A DNA stretch of 64,000 bases, taken from contig JAEHOE010000033.1 in the NCBI GenBank assembly GCA_016858145.1, positions 806,001-870,000 of the forward strand. Reading direction: 5' to 3'. Positions 27,464 through 39,634 of the stretch are shown here, piece by piece (the first letter of the stretch is position 1; each line of letters begins with the position of its first letter). Under the pieces are notes generated by a model. That model worked only from the letters and a program-made list of their open reading frames with translations. It was not told where the DNA came from and made no database searches. The stretch comes from Edaphochlamys debaryana. Its lineage: Eukaryota; Chlorophyta; Chlorophyceae; Chlamydomonadales. A program made the position numbers and the translations under genes.

Positions 27464-30400
27464 ATGCTGCAGCACGCACGGTGCCCGGCGACGCAGCGCC
27501 GCGGTAGCGCGGGGAACCCGCGCTGCCCTCATCCTGTAGCGTCTAGCCGGCCTGTGACCACCCGGGGCCCGGCCCAGCGCCTGCAGCGCGGCGGCAATGT
27601 GCTGTGCGAGGCCCTGCCCGATGTCGCGACCGTGGATGCCTCGCCCGCTGTGTACCAGGAGGCTCGCCAGGTGCGACTAGAAGGCTGCGGTAGAGCGCGC
27701 GGGGCTTTGCGGAGCGCGCCAGAGCCCGGGCTGGGCCAAGGCTCCTACGCCACGCAACCCCCGCCCGCGGACTCTCCCCCGCCACACGCACACAGCCCCC
27801 TCACCACAACCCGTCCCGACCCCACACAACCCACCCCGGGTCAGCAGCCACCGCGGCTCCCGGCTCTCGCCACAGCACCCCCAGCCCACCCACCCGCGAG
27901 TTGGGCCGACGGGGAGGCACGCGGGGGGTGGTGACTGAGTGGGTCGGGTGACAGCTTCCAAGGGGGCGCGGGAGGCCGGGCGCAGCGGCGGCCTGCGGCT
28001 GGGGGCTGCTACCTGCACGGCCATTGCCCCCAGCCCCCTCCCCGTTTGGCCATAGCGCTCCGCAGTAGCCGGCACAGACACCACAGCAGCAGCCCAGTAG
28101 CGCAGAGCAGTCTCCCGCTGCCTTCGCCCCGATAGCCCCGATAGCCCGGACGCCACGGCCCTGGACGCCCCATCGCGACCGACCGACCCCGGGACCCTCC
28201 CCCGCCTCCACCGCCCGTCGCGCGGATGTCTCCTCCCCTGAGCCCACCGGTGATTGCCGAGCCCCTTAGCTGACAGACCGGCGGCGGCCGCAAGCCGCAT
28301 GCAGCAGCGCTAGCGCCTGTGCCCACGCCCCCCGGCTCCCGGCCCCCGGCCCCCGGCCCCCGGCCCATGCCCCCCGGCCCCCGGCGCCTAGCCCGCTGGT
28401 TGAAGAGCCTCGCTGGGACCGCTCAGGCGGAGGGGTGGGGGAGCGTCGCTTGTTGAGGGGCCAGGGCCGGGGCTTGACACACTGCTGGCGGCGCCATTGC
28501 CCCCCCGACTGGGCTCAAGAGCGGTGCCAGTGAAGCCTTCAAGCCAGCCTTGGCCCTTCCGTCAGCGCTTGGGCGGCCTCCGTCACCCCTCCGCGCCTAG
28601 GCAGGGGCACGGGGGCTACCCATGCGCACCCCTTGGACACCCACATTCCCCCCTCCATCATTCCCCCCCGCCAAGAGATGCCCCCGATGTCCTCACCCTT
28701 CCCGGTCCCCCCATGCTGACCTGCCGCACACGGCACTTTTGATGCCCCCTCATTCCCCTCCGCCAAGCGATGACCCCTCTGCACTCCCCCTCCCTTCCCC
28801 CCCCCCGCATAAAGGTGAGCACTCTGTCGTACGAGCTGGATCCGCGCAACGGCCTGCAGCGGATCAAGTACGAACCCAGCGGTGGGTGCCGTACGGCTTA
28901 CGATCAGCGCCCCTGTACCACACCTGTTTGTACACACCGGCAGGCACCACCTCCCCCTAGCACCTGTACCACACCTGCACCATGAAGCCCTCACCACCGG
29001 CCCCCACTCCGCTCTCCCTTCACCGACTTCTGGGCCAGACCCGTCTAGCTGCACGTTGCTTTGACCCTTAACAAACCCCCCTTCCCCTGTCAGGCTGGTG
29101 CTACTGGAACTGGGAGTGGGAGGGGCAGGAGCGCAAGATCCACTACATCAAGGCGGGGACCAAGGTGGGTTTTGGGGGAGGGGAGGGGGGGGGGTAGGGG
29201 AGGGCGGAGGAGGGGAGGGGAGGGGGGAAGAAATGGTGGAAGGTGGATAGAAGTGTTTCAGGTAGCAGGTGATCTGGGGCCCCACGCTTCTCCGCAACGT
29301 CCTCCCCTTCCCCATGGCAAGCGCCTTGGGAACCGCTCTCCCTTCCGCCCTTCACCGCCCCTTCCTCTCCCCTCCCCTCTACTCACTCCCCGCTGCCCTG
29401 CCCGCATCCCTCCCCTCTCCCCCAAAGGGAGATCCGGTGGTGGTGCTGGTGCACGGTTACGGCGCCTCGTCGTACCACTGGCGGTACAACGTACCGGCGC
29501 TGGCGGAGGCGGGGTACCAGGCGAGCACTGCGGGGGAGGGGGGTGGGCGAGCGCCGGGCGGCAGTCGTGCGGCGCTGAAGTGTTGGGTTGGTGGTGTGGG
29601 GGATACGGGTGCTCAGGGCGGGTGGGTGCTGAGAGACCCGCCAACGCTGTAGTGACCCCCCTCCTCTCCCCCCCTTTCTCCCCCTCCCCCCCCCCAGGTC
29701 TATGCCGTGGATCTGCTGGGCTTTGGCTACTCGGAGAAGGCCCGGGTGGACTACACCAATGGGGAGGTGGGGCCCGGGGGGAGGAGGAAGGGAGGGAAGA
29801 TGTGCCGTACGGTGCCTAGGGGAGCCCCAGGCAAGCCTACTTCCTAGCCCCTCGGACCCAAACCCGTACACGTTACCGGCATCAGCGCGCGGGGTCATCC
29901 ACCGACTCCCGGGCCCACATCTGCACCCCACCCCACCCCCCACCCCCCAGGTGTGGTCCGAGCAGATCGGCGCCTTCATCCGCGAGGTGGTGGGCCCCCA
30001 GGCAAGTGGGGCCTGGGCCCACGTGCTGGGCCCAAGCGGGGCCCAAGTGGGCCCGGGTCCACGATCCTCGCAGTCCCCGCTGGCCAATCAGATCAGTGCG
30101 CAGCGGGGAGTGGTTGAGGCCCCCGGAAGACGAGGAGTCACTGATCCGCCCCGTGCCCCTCACTCACGCACACCCCCAGGCCGGACCCGTGGTCCTGGCG
30201 GGCAACTCCCTGGGGGGGTACGTGTCACTGGCCACCGCCGCCACGCAGGGGTGGGTGGGGGAGTGGGGGTAGGGGGGGGGGGAGGGGCAGGCGAGAGGGC
30301 GCGTGGCGCCTCGCGTGAGAGCCCCTGAGCCCAGCCGGGAGCGGGGACCGGTTGGGGTTAGCTGCAGCTGCGGCCGCCAGGCCTAGGAACCCCTGCAGCC

Positions 30401-32203
30401 GGCACCCGCCCTCCCGTCCCCCGACCGCACCTCGCCCCCCGCAGTCCCGACGTGGTCCGGGCGGTGGCTCTGCTCAACGGCGCAGGTGGGCCGGGGGGGA
30501 GGGGCCGAGGGGGGGGGGGTTGGGGTTGGGGCTTGCTTTGCCTGGACTGAAAAGACGATCCGGTTCCGCAGTGCGGGGGCTCGGGGGCGGGCGGTGGCTC
30601 CGCTCAACGGCGCAGGTGGGATCGGGGGGAGGGTCCCTCGTTTTGCTGTACAAGGGATGGAAGGCTGGTGCGCAAGAAGCAAGCTGGGGCTGCGGGACGC
30701 GGGGCGGGCTGTGCTGAGAGACCCGGCGCTCGGAACGCCCGACTCTGACAGCTATCTTCCCCTGCTCCCCTCTCCCCCCCCCTCACCCCAAAGGCCCCTT
30801 CCGCGAGGCCAGTGCGGCTCAGGAGGAGGCTGACTGGGCGGATGAGTCATGGTGGGCCCGGACCAAGCGCAACGTGGCGGCGTGAGTACGGGCTGGGCCT
30901 GGGCCTGGGCCTGGTTGGGGGCCTGGAGGGAACGGGGCACACGACACGAATACGTGGGAGACTACAAACATACGCCACCGGCTCTCCCCCTTTTGTGACG
31001 GCTTGCCATCGACTCGAACCAACCGTCAACCCCCGACCCAACCGCCAACCGCCCCCAGGTCCCTGAAGCGGGGCGTCATGTGGTTCGCCTTCCAGCGCAC
31101 CAAGCAGCCCGAGCGCATCCGGGAGGTGCTGCAGGTGGGCGGTTGGCGGTTGGCGGTTGATGGTTGGCGACTTCGCAATCGGGAAATCGCGCTCAGCTCC
31201 GCCTCGCTGCGCTCTTTGCCTTGTTGGTTGGTTCGCATGCTTGGTTACCCACCCGTTAACCTTATTTCTCGCCCCTTGTCGCCCCTCCTTCCCCCCCTCC
31301 CCCCCAGATGGTGTACGTGGATCACACCTCAATCGATGACGATCTGGTCACATCCATCCAGGTGGGGAGGAAAGGGGGCAGAGGGGGGAGGAGAACTATA
31401 TTAGAAAAAACCCGGCGGAAGGCGCCGCTTGGCGCAGTACGCCAAGCACTGCACTCTTAACACAGCGCTTTTGAAGCTCCGTTATATGACATAGCGAGGG
31501 CTGCACAAAGCCATGGACAAGGCGGTGTGCGCTTACGAGGGGGGGGTCCCTCCCGCAGTGTCTGTTCTGAGAGATAGCTGAGGGACCTAGGGGCGGTGAC
31601 GCGGGGCCGCTCACTCTCAGGAGGGAACAGGAGGGGGGCGTCAGGTCCCAAGGGTGCTTTCGTCTCGCCGCCAGCCATTCACCTCCTCCGTCCCGCTCCC
31701 TCTCGCCGATGGCAACGCAATCCCGCCAGGCATCCAACACCCCCACCCATCCCCAGCCCAACCGCCACCCTCCCTCCCACCCTCCCCTGCACCCCCACCC
31801 CAGGCCCCCGCCCAGGACCCCGCCGCCTCCGACGTCTTCTTCCTGGTCTCCCACTCCACGCGGGGCCCCCCCCGCTACGTGGACAGCCTGCTGGGCAGGC
31901 TCAAGGTAGGGGGGGGGAGGGAGGGAGGGAGGGACACGTGGGGGGGAGGGGGGGGGGAGGGAAGGGGGAGGGAAGGGGGAGGGGGTCGGGGGCGGGGGGA
32001 AGGGAGGAGTGGGTTGAAGGCGAAAGGGGGGGAAGGGACGAAGGGAGGGGGAGGCGTGTATGCGTGGGGTTGGCGGCCCCGAGCCCTCTCCGTCTGTAGC
32101 TCTACTTTGCCGAGGCTAGGCAACATAGACACGCTTCCACGTCCCTCACTTCCCGTACGCATTCGGTATACCTGAACGTATGCGCTGCTTCCTCGCCCCC
32201 CCC

Positions 32204-32244
<41 letters not shown>

Positions 32245-32986
32245 AGGTGCCGCTGCTGCTGCTGTGGGGCGACAAGGACCCCTGGATCACGCCGGCGAGG
32301 GTGAGGGGGGACGGGGGAATGCATGGTTGGGGGCGAAGGAGGGAGAAGGCGACGAAGATACGGTTGCCGCGTGGGCCTGGGCGTGGACACTTCACGTCTC
32401 GCCTCGATTTTGGATTCACCATTAACCACCAACTCCCAACCGCCAACTGCAATCTTCAACCTCCAACTGCCCAGGCCCAGCGCATCATCAACCTCTACCC
32501 CGAGGCCACCAAGGTGGGCAGGGGACTGAGGGGAGGGGGGCCACAAGAGGTGCTGTGCGCTTGGGATGCCTAGGAAACGCATCGTCAGGGAGAGGGGGGG
32601 GCTGCAGCGCCGACCCCCCGAGCACATGTGCCCACCCCAACACCGCCCCTCCGCTCTCCCTTCCTTCAGTTTCCCCTCTCCCCCTTCCCTAACCTCTAAC
32701 TCGTCAAAGATCACCCCTTCCCTCCCCCCCCTGTCAGGTGGGCCTGGAGAGCGGCCACTGCCCCCATGACGACACACCCGCGCCGGCCAACCAGGTGGGG
32801 GGGGGGGGGGGGGGCGGCAGGGAAGGAAACCAGGGGAGGTTGAGGGTGTCTTACTGAGGGCGCGGATCTCGCGCTTGGGTCCGTGATCCCAACTGGCTTC
32901 GATCCTCCCCCCCCCGTCAGGCCCTCCTGGACTGGCTGCGGGGCCTGCCGCCCTCCGGCGGGGCGGACAAGCCTCTGCAGATCTGA
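27464..32986 (+). CDS. Plastid-type alpha/beta hydrolase (similar to Arabidopsis At4g36530 class)
   Basis: Exons: 27464-27670, 28815-28881, 29094-29164, 29428-29520, 29698-29766, 29951-30001, 30180-30250, 30445-30485, 30794-30881, 31059-31134, 31308-31361, 31804-31905, 32247-32300, 32475-32513, 32738-32794, 32921-32986; phases close, 401 residues. Residues 1-70 are Arg/Ser/Ala-rich, plausible chloroplast transit peptide; intron 1 is long (1.1 kb), so exon 1 is less certain than the rest. Domain signs: oxyanion HGYG (124-127), HWRYNVPALAEAGYQVYAVD, nucleophile Ser196 in GNSLGG, acid Asp341 in WGDKDPW, His368 in SGHCPHD, then ALLDWL. Substrate unknown; relatives include chlorophyll dephytylase-type and other thylakoid lipid/pigment esterases. 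Introns 4 (GCGAGC) and 6 (GCAAGT) have GC donors. A stop-proximal TGTAA at 33638 fits. Confidence 0.9.
30589..30620 (+). repeat. Copy of hydrolase exon 8 end and donor inside intron 8
   Basis: The 32 bases match 30459-30490 (end of exon 8 plus GTGGG donor) with one difference and an offset of 130 bases. The copied donor could in principle compete with the real one. Confidence 0.85.
32196..32242 (+). repeat. 47-base poly-C tract abutting the exon 13 acceptor of the hydrolase
   Basis: Almost uninterrupted C (two T interruptions, at 32204 and near the end) runs into CTCAG. It acts as an extreme polypyrimidine tract and is prone to length change and sequencing error. Confidence 0.9.
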
Positions 32987-34117
32987 GGGCCTGGCTGACG
33001 TGGAGCGACCTGGGCCCCGTGCGGGCCTGAGGTGGGCCTGGAGTGGAGTGCCGTGGGCCCCGCGGGCCTCGACGTAGCCCGTGAGTGGGAGAGTGGGCCC
33101 TGGTGAGGGGAGGGCGCAGCTGAGCGGTTAAAAGTGGCGAACCCCCTCTCCCCCACTGGCTGGGAGGGCTCGGACGTCGGAGCGGGTCTGTGGGGAAAGC
33201 CGAAGAAATGGAGAGGCCGGTGCGGACTGGGAGGGAGGGGAGTGCCTGGCCAGGTCCTGGGCTGGCATGGTATCGTGCAAGGCCGTTGCGCGTTGTTGTT
33301 TCTGCCCGGTGGTGTTTGCAGTTTTGGAGTTTGGAGCGTATTTAGAGAGCTGGTGGTCGTATGTTCTCTGTACCCTGTTGCAAAGCCCGTGGCGGCTGTA
33401 CGTTAACCAAGAACGCGGAGGCCCTGCATTCACTTCATTGGTTTCTTTTTCGTTTGGAGTGTCGTGGGATGGGATTGGAGGGGCCCGAGAGACGAAGAGT
33501 AACAGTCGAGAGAGCAGGAGGAGGCGAGGGCGAGAGTGCTGCCTGGCGGTCAGGACGGCGGGGCAAACCCGGCAAACGGATTCGCCCTTGCGCTGATACG
33601 GGATCGCCGTTGTTGTTGTTGGCGCCGGCTATAACTTTGTAATAAAGCAGTACGTCCAGTAAGTGAATGCTGCCGCTGCGGCCCTCATGGGTGGCGGTTG
33701 GCACCTCCGAGGCTGGCATCTCCATGCGGCGGCACCAACATGTGTAGTGCTATCGCAGGCCGAGCGCCACCGACTGACGACGCCCAAGAATACTGCATTC
33801 AAGCGCGAATGCGGCGATAACCACGTTAGTCTCAGGTAAGGTCCACCTTGGGGCTGGGAGGTTGGCTTGCTTCGGGTGTGACGCGACCCCTTCGCCGCCC
33901 TCATGCCGAGCGCGCTGCCTTTCCTATCGCCAACACGCAGAGGCAATTCAAGCGGCCAGTATACTGTCACCGCATACTCAATACTGCGACGTCACACGCC
34001 GGCGAGCTCTTTTGAGGGCTTGCCCATTCGCGACGACGCTCGTCGGACGACGACATCGCCACCAGGCCAACGCGTTAAGGCCCCCGCGAGGCCCTCAGCG
34101 TTGTGAGGGCTCTCCAT
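32987..34117. other. Spacer between the hydrolase and the first Ala-rich gene
   Basis: Contains the hydrolase 3' UTR up to the TGTAA at 33638 and then the promoter of the next gene on the same strand. No coding pattern recognised. Confidence 0.5.
33638..33642 (+). terminator. Poly(A) signal TGTAA (hydrolase)
   Basis: TGTAA, the volvocine poly(A) signal, overlaps an AATAAA (TGTAATAAAG) about 650 bases after the hydrolase stop. Confidence 0.6.
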
Positions 34118-37100
34118 ATGGCCGCTCGCCGGCCCGCCCTGCGGGTTTGGCCTCGCGGCGTGTCCGCCAATGGACGACTCGACATGACCATGCTCGCCGT
34201 CCTCCTGCTCGGCTCGGGCCTGCTAAGCGCCCAGGCCCTGGTCCAACCGCAAGGTGAGCCAAGGCGGTGCCAACCCACTCGCATTACCAGGGGCTGGGCA
34301 CCCTCGCGGTCCGCCGGGTCACGTCCATGGCTTGCAATTGCCGAGGTGCCCGACTACCCCGCCTCGCGCGCCGACAGCTCCGCACCGCCGCCTCAGGCTG
34401 CTACTAGGACCGTGCCCCGATTTGCGCCTGCCTCGCGCGACAGAGGGCTCCATTCTTCAAAGTCCTAACCCAAACCGTTTGCGCTGGCACTCGCGTTCTT
34501 ACCGCCTCCAGTCCACCAGCTGCATGGCTCCGACAGCTATGGCCCCGACACCACCGGCCCCGGGACAGACGGTGAGTGGAGTGGCACCAGCCGCGATGGG
34601 TTGCAGCGTGTTTGGTCGGGTCGCCGCTTGGCACTGAGCCTCTTGCTGACTGGACCTGGTGCCACAACACTAACCGTGCGCCCCCTCCACCTCACCCTTC
34701 CCCTCCCCCCCCCCCCGCGTTCTTGTGCTCCAGCAGCCCTGGTGGCGGAGGCGGTCGCGGAGGATGACGTCAGCGAGTTTGCCGAGGACGGAGATCGCAA
34801 CGGGTTTCCGTACTACGATCTCGACATCTACGATGGCTCGTACGATGACGCCTACAACATCCGCGCCGCCGTCGCCGCCGCCAGCGCTGAAGCTGCCTCC
34901 GACGCCGCCGGCACTGCCGCGGCGGCCGCCAACTCTTCATCCGATGACTCAATTGATGACGTCATCACCATCGACGACGGCGAAGATATCTACTGGTACG
35001 ACGATCTGGACGGCCCACAGCCCGCCGACAGCGCCGCCGCCGCCGCCGCCACCGCCAACGACGCCGCCAGCCAGGCTGCAGGCTGGGGCCTGGACTACGA
35101 CGCTGACATCATCGCCGCCGCGGATGCCATGATCCGCGCCGCCGCCGAGGAGGAGTACGACGAGTGGCTCGCGTACGACAACCAACCGCAGTCAACCGCC
35201 CCTGACTCAGCGTCGACGGCGGCGGAGGCGGTGGCGGCGGAGGACAGCCACATCTACGCCGACGGCGACGGCCTGTTCGGAGCGATTGGCTCAGCTGAGT
35301 CGCAGCCTCAGGGCGCCAGCGCTGACGCCGGCGGCGCCAGCGGAGGCGGAGGCGACGGAGGTGACGTGTTGGTGTCCCTGGTGCTGGACGACTTCCCCGA
35401 GGTGGCGGCGGCGGTGGCGGCGGCGGAGGCAGACGCAGCGGGAGCGGCAGCGGCGGCGGCAGCGGCAGAGACGTCCGGGCGGCGCTTGCTGCAGGCAGCC
35501 GCCAGCCGGGAGCCTTCGGGGACAACCGTGGAGCAGGCTGCCGGTTCCGGTTCCGGACTGGACTGGTTCCAGGCGGCGGCGGACGAGATCCGGACCGCGC
35601 ATGCCACCACGGGGCAGCCGTGGAACTGGGAGGCCGTACAGGTGAGGGGGTTGGGCGTGGGGGCAGGGCAAGAGCTTTGCAGTGTGGGTAGCGGGGCTGT
35701 TGGCGAACATCGGGGCTCCTAGTGGTTGCCCCGGGCCAGCCAATTGAAGCGGGCGCGCAGCGCATGACGCCGATCTGAAGCCGTATACCCTTATCCCCCA
35801 CGGAATCTTGTCGTACAGACGCTGCACGACATGTACGATCGGGATCCAGATGGGTTCCAGGAGGCGTACCGCGAGGCACTGGAGCTCAACCTAATGCACG
35901 CCGCCGCCACCGCCGCCGCCGCCGCCACCCCAACCTCCAGCGCCCCCTCCACGGCCTCCACCTCGGCCCCGACCTCCCTTCCTACATCAGCCAACGCTGC
36001 CGCCGCCACCAGCCCAACCGCAATCAGTACGACTGTACAACAGCCGCAGCAGTGGGACTATCAGGACGGGCCGGAGGACCTTGACGAGGAGTACGAGCGG
36101 TACGCGCAGTACGCGAGTGTGGATGAGAGTCAGGAGCAGCCCTACTTCGACCCGTACGGCACCGCGTACGGCTTGTATGACGATCTGTACGACTCGCCTA
36201 CGAAAGCTGAGCTGGCTCTGCTGGCTGAGGCGCTGGCGGCGGAGCCTGCCGTGCTCACGGCAGAGGCCGCCGCCGCCAAGCCCGCTGATGCCAGCGCGGA
36301 CCGCGTGCTGGATGACCAGTACGGCGAGTACGACGCATATGACGTGTACGGCGAGTATGATGAGTACGACGAGTACTTTGGGTATTCGCATACGGAGTGG
36401 GTGCCCAAATCGGCAGTTCAGGTGGGGCTGTGGAGAGCTGGGGAGCGCAAGGTGCTGCGAGCTAGGCGCACAGGGGGTTGTAGCGCGGGATACCAACTAC
36501 CAACTTGTAATGCGGGATAGCGCAGCGACAAAAGGATAGGTCCGGGCCAGGTTTCCGGATGCTGATCCCCTGGACGTCGCACAACAGGGGGAAGGGCAGG
36601 GGCTCGGGCGGGCACTGCACCGCCCCCTAGCTGCCGGGGCATATGCTGGTTGGATTGCAGGGCCTAGAAGCAGACGTGCAATGCCAGGGAGTGCACGCAG
36701 GGCACGGTCCAGGGGGAACCAGTCGCCTGCTGCCCAGGGCATGGCAGTGAACGGGTGCTTCGTGGACACCGTCTGAAACGCATCTTTCCCAACCGCTGTG
36801 CTCAGGGCTCCGACGGCCCCTTGATCGACACCACGGGTAACTGGCTGTACGACGATTACGGTACGATCACGGTGGACGAGCAGGGCGGCGGCGGCCTGGG
36901 CGAGGAGCTGCGGGACTGGGAGGGCGACTGGCCCCAGGCGGACGAGGTGGGATGGGCACGGGGTGGGTGGGTTATTGGGGAACCAGGGAGGAGATGTTGT
37001 GTGAATGATTGGGCACTGCTCCCCTAGGCGTTGACCGCCAAGACGGCAGGCCAGCAGGCGCCATTGCCTTCTGTTGCCTTCCGCAGCCGTTGGCGGCAAA

Positions 37101-39634
37101 TCAACACGTACTCCATCGCTCCCAATGCAGGACCCGTACTACACTGACGACGGCGTCAGCGCATTCCCCCTCGAGGTCCAGGCCCAAGCCCAGGCTCAGG
37201 CCCAGGCCCAGGCCCTGCCGGGACCCGACGGGCCCAGCCAGGAGGCCCGCGACGGCTTCTTCGAGGACCTGCTAGACGCCCTCCGGCTGCAGGCGGGGAC
37301 CACCCAGGCCCACACCATTCCCGATGAGGCCCAGCTGGTGAGCGGTTGGGCCTGAGCAGGGGTCAACACGGTGGCACTCTTAGGTAGTTGCTTGACATCA
37401 GCACGGGCATGTGGCGGGGGCACCACGACACCAGCTTGGGCAGCTGACGGAGGCCCGCAAAGGCGGGCAAGCTCCTACGTGCGTTAATACATACGCGCAT
37501 CTCCACATGCCGCACACGCCCAAACCCCAGGGCTACCTGTACCACCTCAACCCCAACCCCCGGGACTGGGCCGCTTACCTGCAGCGCCAGAGTCAGGCGG
37601 CGCAGGCGGCGGTGGAGGGTAGCGAGGGCAACTCGGTGAGAAGGGGTGGGGAAGGGGGCTGTGGGAACGGGGCGGACTGGCGAGTGGGGGCGGGGCAGGG
37701 GGTCGAGGCAGGTGGCCGTAGCGCTCAATGGCAACCCAGTAGGCTTCCTGGGGTCTGCTCCGTCGGTTGCTAAGGCACGACGACGCATACCGGTAGTGCC
37801 CAAGGCCGGAGGGCGTAGAGGCGGTGCTCGGTCCGGCGTTCGCTGATGCGCGGTGTACCTGTGCACGTCCTACCTGACCGAATGCCAATCGCCGCCACAA
37901 CCGCAGGACGCGATCCAGGATGGCATCGAGGATGCCCTAGACGACACGTACGGCACCGTGTACGACAATGCCGGCGGCGTCGAGTACGGCGGCGTCACGA
38001 CACGTGCGCAGCTGGCGGCGCTGGTGCGTGACGGCGTGCTGAGTCAGGAGGAGGCCGACATAACCGCAGCCGCCAACTTTGCCGAGGATACCTCGACGTA
38101 CAACGATGACCTGTACAACGTGGGGTACGACAGCGGTTACGATGTCGGTTACGATGCCGGTTTCGAGAGCGCCAAGCAGGCTGCCGCCGCCGCCGCCGCA
38201 ACTGAGCTTTCCGCCAGCGCCGCTGCAGACGTCAGCACGATCTCTGACGCCGCCGCCGCCATCGCCGCCGGCTTCGTCAAGACGTCCGCTGCCACCGCCG
38301 CCGCCGCCGCCGCCAGCATCGAGGCCGCCGACCGAGTGGTTGAGTCCAGGGCTGCGTTGCAAGACGCTCTGAAAGCATGGACCTCCGCTAGCCTGGGCGT
38401 CGGCGCCGCCCCTTCCGCCGCCGCCAGCGACGCCGCGGCGGCGGCGGAGGCTGCCACGGCTGCGGCGGCAGTCGCCGACGCTGCCGCCGACGCGGCGCAG
38501 CTCGCCAAGGAGGTCGCCGCCGAGGCCGTCAGCGCCGTCCGCAGCGTCTCCGCCGTCGCCGCCACCGGCCCCGCCGCCGTCGCCGCCGCCGCCATTGCGT
38601 CCAGGGCTGCCGCCACCGCCGTCAGCGCCGCCGGCGAGGCGACGGCCGCTGCCAAGTTCGCCCTGGCGGCGGAGGCCGCCTCCGTCGCCGCCGGCCAGGC
38701 CGCCGTCGTGGCGGCCGCCGCGGCGGCGGCGGAGCTCTCGGGCTCCGCTCTGTCCTACACCGACGCCGTCCCCAACATGGCCAAGGAGGGGATCGCCGCC
38801 GCCACCAAGGCTGCTTTCTTCACCGCCGCTGCCCAGGGCCTGACGCCAGCTGACGCCGTCGCCGCGTCGGCGAGCCGCCAGCACCTGGCCCTCGCCGCCG
38901 ACGCCGCGGCACGTGGTGACGCGGCCGCCGCCGCCGAGGCCGCCGCCGCGGCGGCTGACGCCGCCGCCACGGAAGCCGCCGCCGCCACGAGCGCCGCCAC
39001 CGCCGCCGCCGCGGTGGCGGCGGAGGCTGCCGAGTCCGCCGTTGCGCTGGCCGCCGCCGCCATGAGCCTGCCCACCGAGTTCCAGCCCGCCGCCTCCGCC
39101 GCCGCCTCCGCTCTCGCCTGCTGGTCCGCCCTCACCTCACGCCCCTGCGCCCGCGCCGCCGCCCTCGCCTCCCGCTACCTCCAACGCCTCGGTCTGTCGT
39201 CTGGGAGCGGCGGCGAGGGCGGAGAGAGCTACCTCCTGCTTCCCGAGACGCCGGTGCACGGGTTCCCCGAGCAGAGGACCATCGCGGAAGATGAAGGGCC
39301 GGCGGCCGGGGCCGGGCCCACTGCCGTACGGCACGTGGTTGCCGTGGTCCTCTTCCTCTTGGGCCTGGCTCTGGTGATCCTCGCGGCGGTTTGGGAGGGT
39401 TATGACTGGATGTGCTCGCGGTCCGAGGCAGCGGCCGTGGCGGCGGCGGCGGGAGGCAGCCGCATCCGCCGCATCCGCTGCATCCGCAAGCGCGGGCGTG
39501 GCGGCGTGGCTGCGACGGCGGCGGCGGCGTGGGCGTGGCTGTCGGGTGATGAAGGCTTCCGCGCAGGCGCCGCCAGCGAGGCGGAGCAGCAGTTGCTGGA
39601 TGAGTCAGACGTTGAGTCATCCGATGTTGTATAG
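34118..39634 (+). CDS. Unrecognised Ala-rich, Asp/Tyr-rich single-pass membrane protein, paralogue A
   Basis: Not recognised. Exons: 34118-34253, 34512-34571, 34734-35641, 35819-36421, 36806-36946, 37131-37337, 37531-37635, 37907-39634; phases close, 1295 residues from ATG 34118 (or start at 34184, 22 codons later, which begins directly with a signal peptide MTMLAVLLLGSGLLSAQA). Layout: signal segment; acidic region with Tyr/Asp clusters (YGEYDAYDVYGEYDEYDEY near residue 550); a QAQAQAQ run; YDSGYDVGYDAGF; a long Ala-rich helical region with GSRAALQDALKAW-like spacing; one membrane helix (VVAVVLFLLGLALVILAAVW, about 1195-1215); a basic patch (RIRRIRCIRKRGRG) and a short tail ending EQQLLDESDVESSDVV. 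Topology: outside-in type I by signal peptide and positive-inside rule. Exon 3 starts at a CAGCAG double acceptor. The next gene is a paralogue. Confidence 0.75.

Noticed and set aside
31390..31620. Possible transposable element in hydrolase intron 11
   Set aside because: Composition differs from the flanking C-rich intron, but no terminal inverted repeats, target-site duplication or coding sequence could be found.
37937..38884. 315-codon Gly-rich open frame on the minus strand opposite paralogue A
   Set aside because: Same shadow effect of alanine codon runs; composition is almost only Gly/Arg/Val and no splice logic fits.
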